Assembly: GCA_027317045.1 (NCBI GenBank)
Contig: DAHVFI010000141.1
Span: forward strand, 1 to 5,913
DNA: 5,913 nucleotides
Direction of reading: 5' to 3'
Source of the DNA: Gammaproteobacteria bacterium
Lineage (GTDB): Bacteria; Pseudomonadota; Gammaproteobacteria; Natronospirales; REEB76
Below the pieces are notes generated by a model, which saw only the letters and a program-made list of their open reading frames with translations, was not told the origin of the DNA and ran no database searches. Both the position numbers and the translations under genes were made by a program. This document shows, piece after piece, positions 4,801-5,913 of the stretch (within the stretch, counting starts at the first letter, position 1; every line of letters starts with the position of its first letter).

Positions 4801-5484
4801 TTACTGAGGTATTACTCGCGTAGCAGGTGCCAGTCGAGATTGATCGTTTACCCAGACCGCGAGTTCCACGCGATTTTTAAGCTTTGTACGCCTGAGTATA
4901 CGTTTCATATGCACCTTGACGGTCTCCTCCGTGATACCAAGAAGTTGCGCGATCATTTTGTTGGTCTTACCCTGAGCGACGGCCGCGACAATCTCACATT
5001 CCCGGCGCGACAGTACATTCTTTTTTTCCGGGCCATCGCGGCCGGTAGCGTTGAGTACGCGGCCAAGAGTAGATCTGAGCCGTTGGCTAAGTATAATTTC
5101 CCCCTTCAACGCATGCCGCACGCCTTCGAGCAGTTCCTCGGGTTCCATGTCCTTAAGCAGATATCCGGTGGCGCCGTCGCGCAGAGCTTCGGTTAGATCT
5201 TCCTCCGCGTCGGAGACCGTCAATATCACCACCTTGATTTCCGGCCATTGCGTCCGGATCAGGCGCAGTGTTTCGTGTCCGCTGTTTTCATGCAGACGCA
5301 GATCCAGGAGTACAAGCTCAGGTCGTGTCGCAGAGATTCCGGCCAGTGCTTTGTCGCAACTGGCTGCTTCGCCTACCAGTTCAATTTCCGGGGCGAATTG
5401 GAGCAATTGGCGTATCCCCCTTCGAAACACGGGGTGGTCATCAACTATGAATAGTTTATGTTTTTTATGTTCTTTGCTGCTCAT
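4801..5484 (-). CDS. NarL/FixJ-family response regulator
   Basis: This 227-residue response regulator has an N-terminal receiver domain (about 10-126) and a C-terminal LuxR-type helix-turn-helix (about 155-215). Receiver landmarks are the acidic pair Asp15-Asp16, the phosphorylated Asp61 (LVLLDLRL), Thr89 and Lys111 (GYLLKDMEPEELLEG). The output domain has LSRRECEIVAAVAQGKTNKM and the recognition helix ITEETVKVHMKRIL. The Lys-Val...Lys residues used by E. coli NarL for DNA contact are kept at 190, 191 and 194. Similarity to NarL runs over the whole length, including the KMIA and RVELAVWV segments, so a nitrate/nitrite-type system is plausible, but no respiratory genes are visible to confirm it and I assign no symbol. 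GGAAG 9 nt upstream supports the ATG. The start overlaps the kinase gene by 20 bp, which makes that kinase its partner. Confidence 0.93.
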   Translation of the reverse strand: MSSKEHKKHKLFIVDDHPVFRRGIRQLLQFAPEIELVGEAASCDKALAGISATRPELVLLDLRLHENSGHETLRLIRTQWPEIKVVILTVSDAEEDLTEALRDGATGYLLKDMEPEELLEGVRHALKGEIILSQRLRSTLGRVLNATGRDGPEKKNVLSRRECEIVAAVAQGKTNKMIAQLLGITEETVKVHMKRILRRTKLKNRVELAVWVNDQSRLAPATRVIPQ

Positions 5485-5913
5485 CGGGCCCGGCTTCCAG
5501 TCTGTGATGTGATTTGCAGGACTCTGGCATAAACTTCAAGATCACGGTTGTCCCGGTTGGCTGCCGCCTGGAAAACCGAATCGTGCCACCCAATATCCGG
5601 GCCCGCTCGCGAATAATACCCAGCCCGTAGCGTTTGCTCCGCCTGCTGGTTGATATGCCAGGCGGGATTCCGATGCCATCGTCCTCGGTTTCCATGGTCA
5701 GGATGCCGTCATTTCTTAAATACAATCTCACCCACACGGACCCAGCTGACGCATGACGCTCTGCGTTCACCAGAGATTCCTTGAGGATCTGTACCATGTT
5801 GATTTGCTCATTGGCCGTAAGCAGCGATGCCGGAATGGCATTATGAACTCGCACCTTCATTTTTGACCGTGAAGCGGATTGGCCGGTAACATGGGTCAGC
5901 GCTGCCTCGAAAC
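5465..5913 (-). CDS. Sensor histidine kinase, NarX-like, C-terminal part (cut by right edge)
   Basis: The frame is open to the right edge, so the gene starts outside the window; about 148 residues are visible. They form the HATPase domain of a HisKA_3-type kinase: the N box ILKESLVNAERHA, the G1 box DDGIGIP, the G2 box YGLGIIRERARILGG and the closing PTGTTVILKF. This pattern, including the MVQILKESLVNA helix and the RERA motif, is that of NarX/NarQ and related kinases that phosphorylate NarL-type regulators. The sensor region, HAMP domain and phosphorylated His lie beyond the edge, so the signal cannot be read here. The Met at 5860 is internal: conserved kinase sequence (FEAALTHVTGQSA) continues upstream of it in frame. 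A charged tail after the domain (HHRLEAGPDEQQRT) overlaps the response regulator start by 20 bp. Confidence 0.9.
   Translation of the reverse strand, partial: FEAALTHVTGQSASRSKMKVRVHNAIPASLLTANEQINMVQILKESLVNAERHASAGSVWVRLYLRNDGILTMETEDDGIGIPPGISTSRRSKRYGLGIIRERARILGGTIRFSRRQPTGTTVILKFMPESCKSHHRLEAGPDEQQRT

Noticed and set aside
4756..5512. Plus-strand frames opposite the response regulator
   Set aside because: They are antisense shadows of a clear NarL-family gene.

Overview
The window looks like chromosomal DNA of a Gram-negative bacterium, most likely a Gamma- or Betaproteobacterium. The evidence is a CbpA/CbpM chaperone pair, a small lipoprotein with a classical lipobox, an alkyltransferase-like (ATL) DNA-repair protein and a NarX/NarL-type two-component system. 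Genes are compact, moderately GC-rich and often overlap. I see no rRNA, tRNA, CRISPR array, transposase or phage gene.

Layout. Positions 1-164 hold the 3' end of an unrecognised plus-strand gene that runs in from the left. About 600 bp without a convincing gene follow. The plus-strand pair cbpA-cbpM (762-2019) encodes a DnaJ-like co-chaperone and its modulator; the genes overlap by 20 bp. Everything to the right is on the minus strand and converges on cbpM across a 52-bp gap. Read in the direction of transcription from the right edge it comprises: (a) a sensor histidine kinase cut by the right edge, overlapping by 20 bp a NarL-type response regulator (4801-5484); (b) a 701-bp gene-free stretch rich in inverted repeats; (c) a small cysteine-containing lipoprotein (3734-4099) overlapping by 44 bp an ATL protein with Trp in place of the catalytic Cys (3418-3777); (d) a PadR-family repressor (2952-3320) overlapping by 8 bp a membrane protein with an N-terminal HAAS-like domain and two homologous membrane modules (2072-2959).

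How the genes work together. Three units show the overlapping stop/start arrangement typical of partners made together: CbpA with its inhibitor CbpM, the kinase with its regulator, and PadR with the HAAS membrane protein. The padR promoter region carries a sigma70-like promoter flanked by two palindromes, which suggests autoregulation. The lipoprotein-ATL pair may have its own promoter with a palindrome over the -35 element.

The least ordinary parts are the PadR/HAAS-sensor pair with its operator, the lipoprotein-ATL pair, and the repeat-rich stretch at 4100-4800 (three copies of a decamer, competing hairpins after the response regulator, a promoter/palindrome combination). All function assignments rest on motif recognition by eye; no database search was made.
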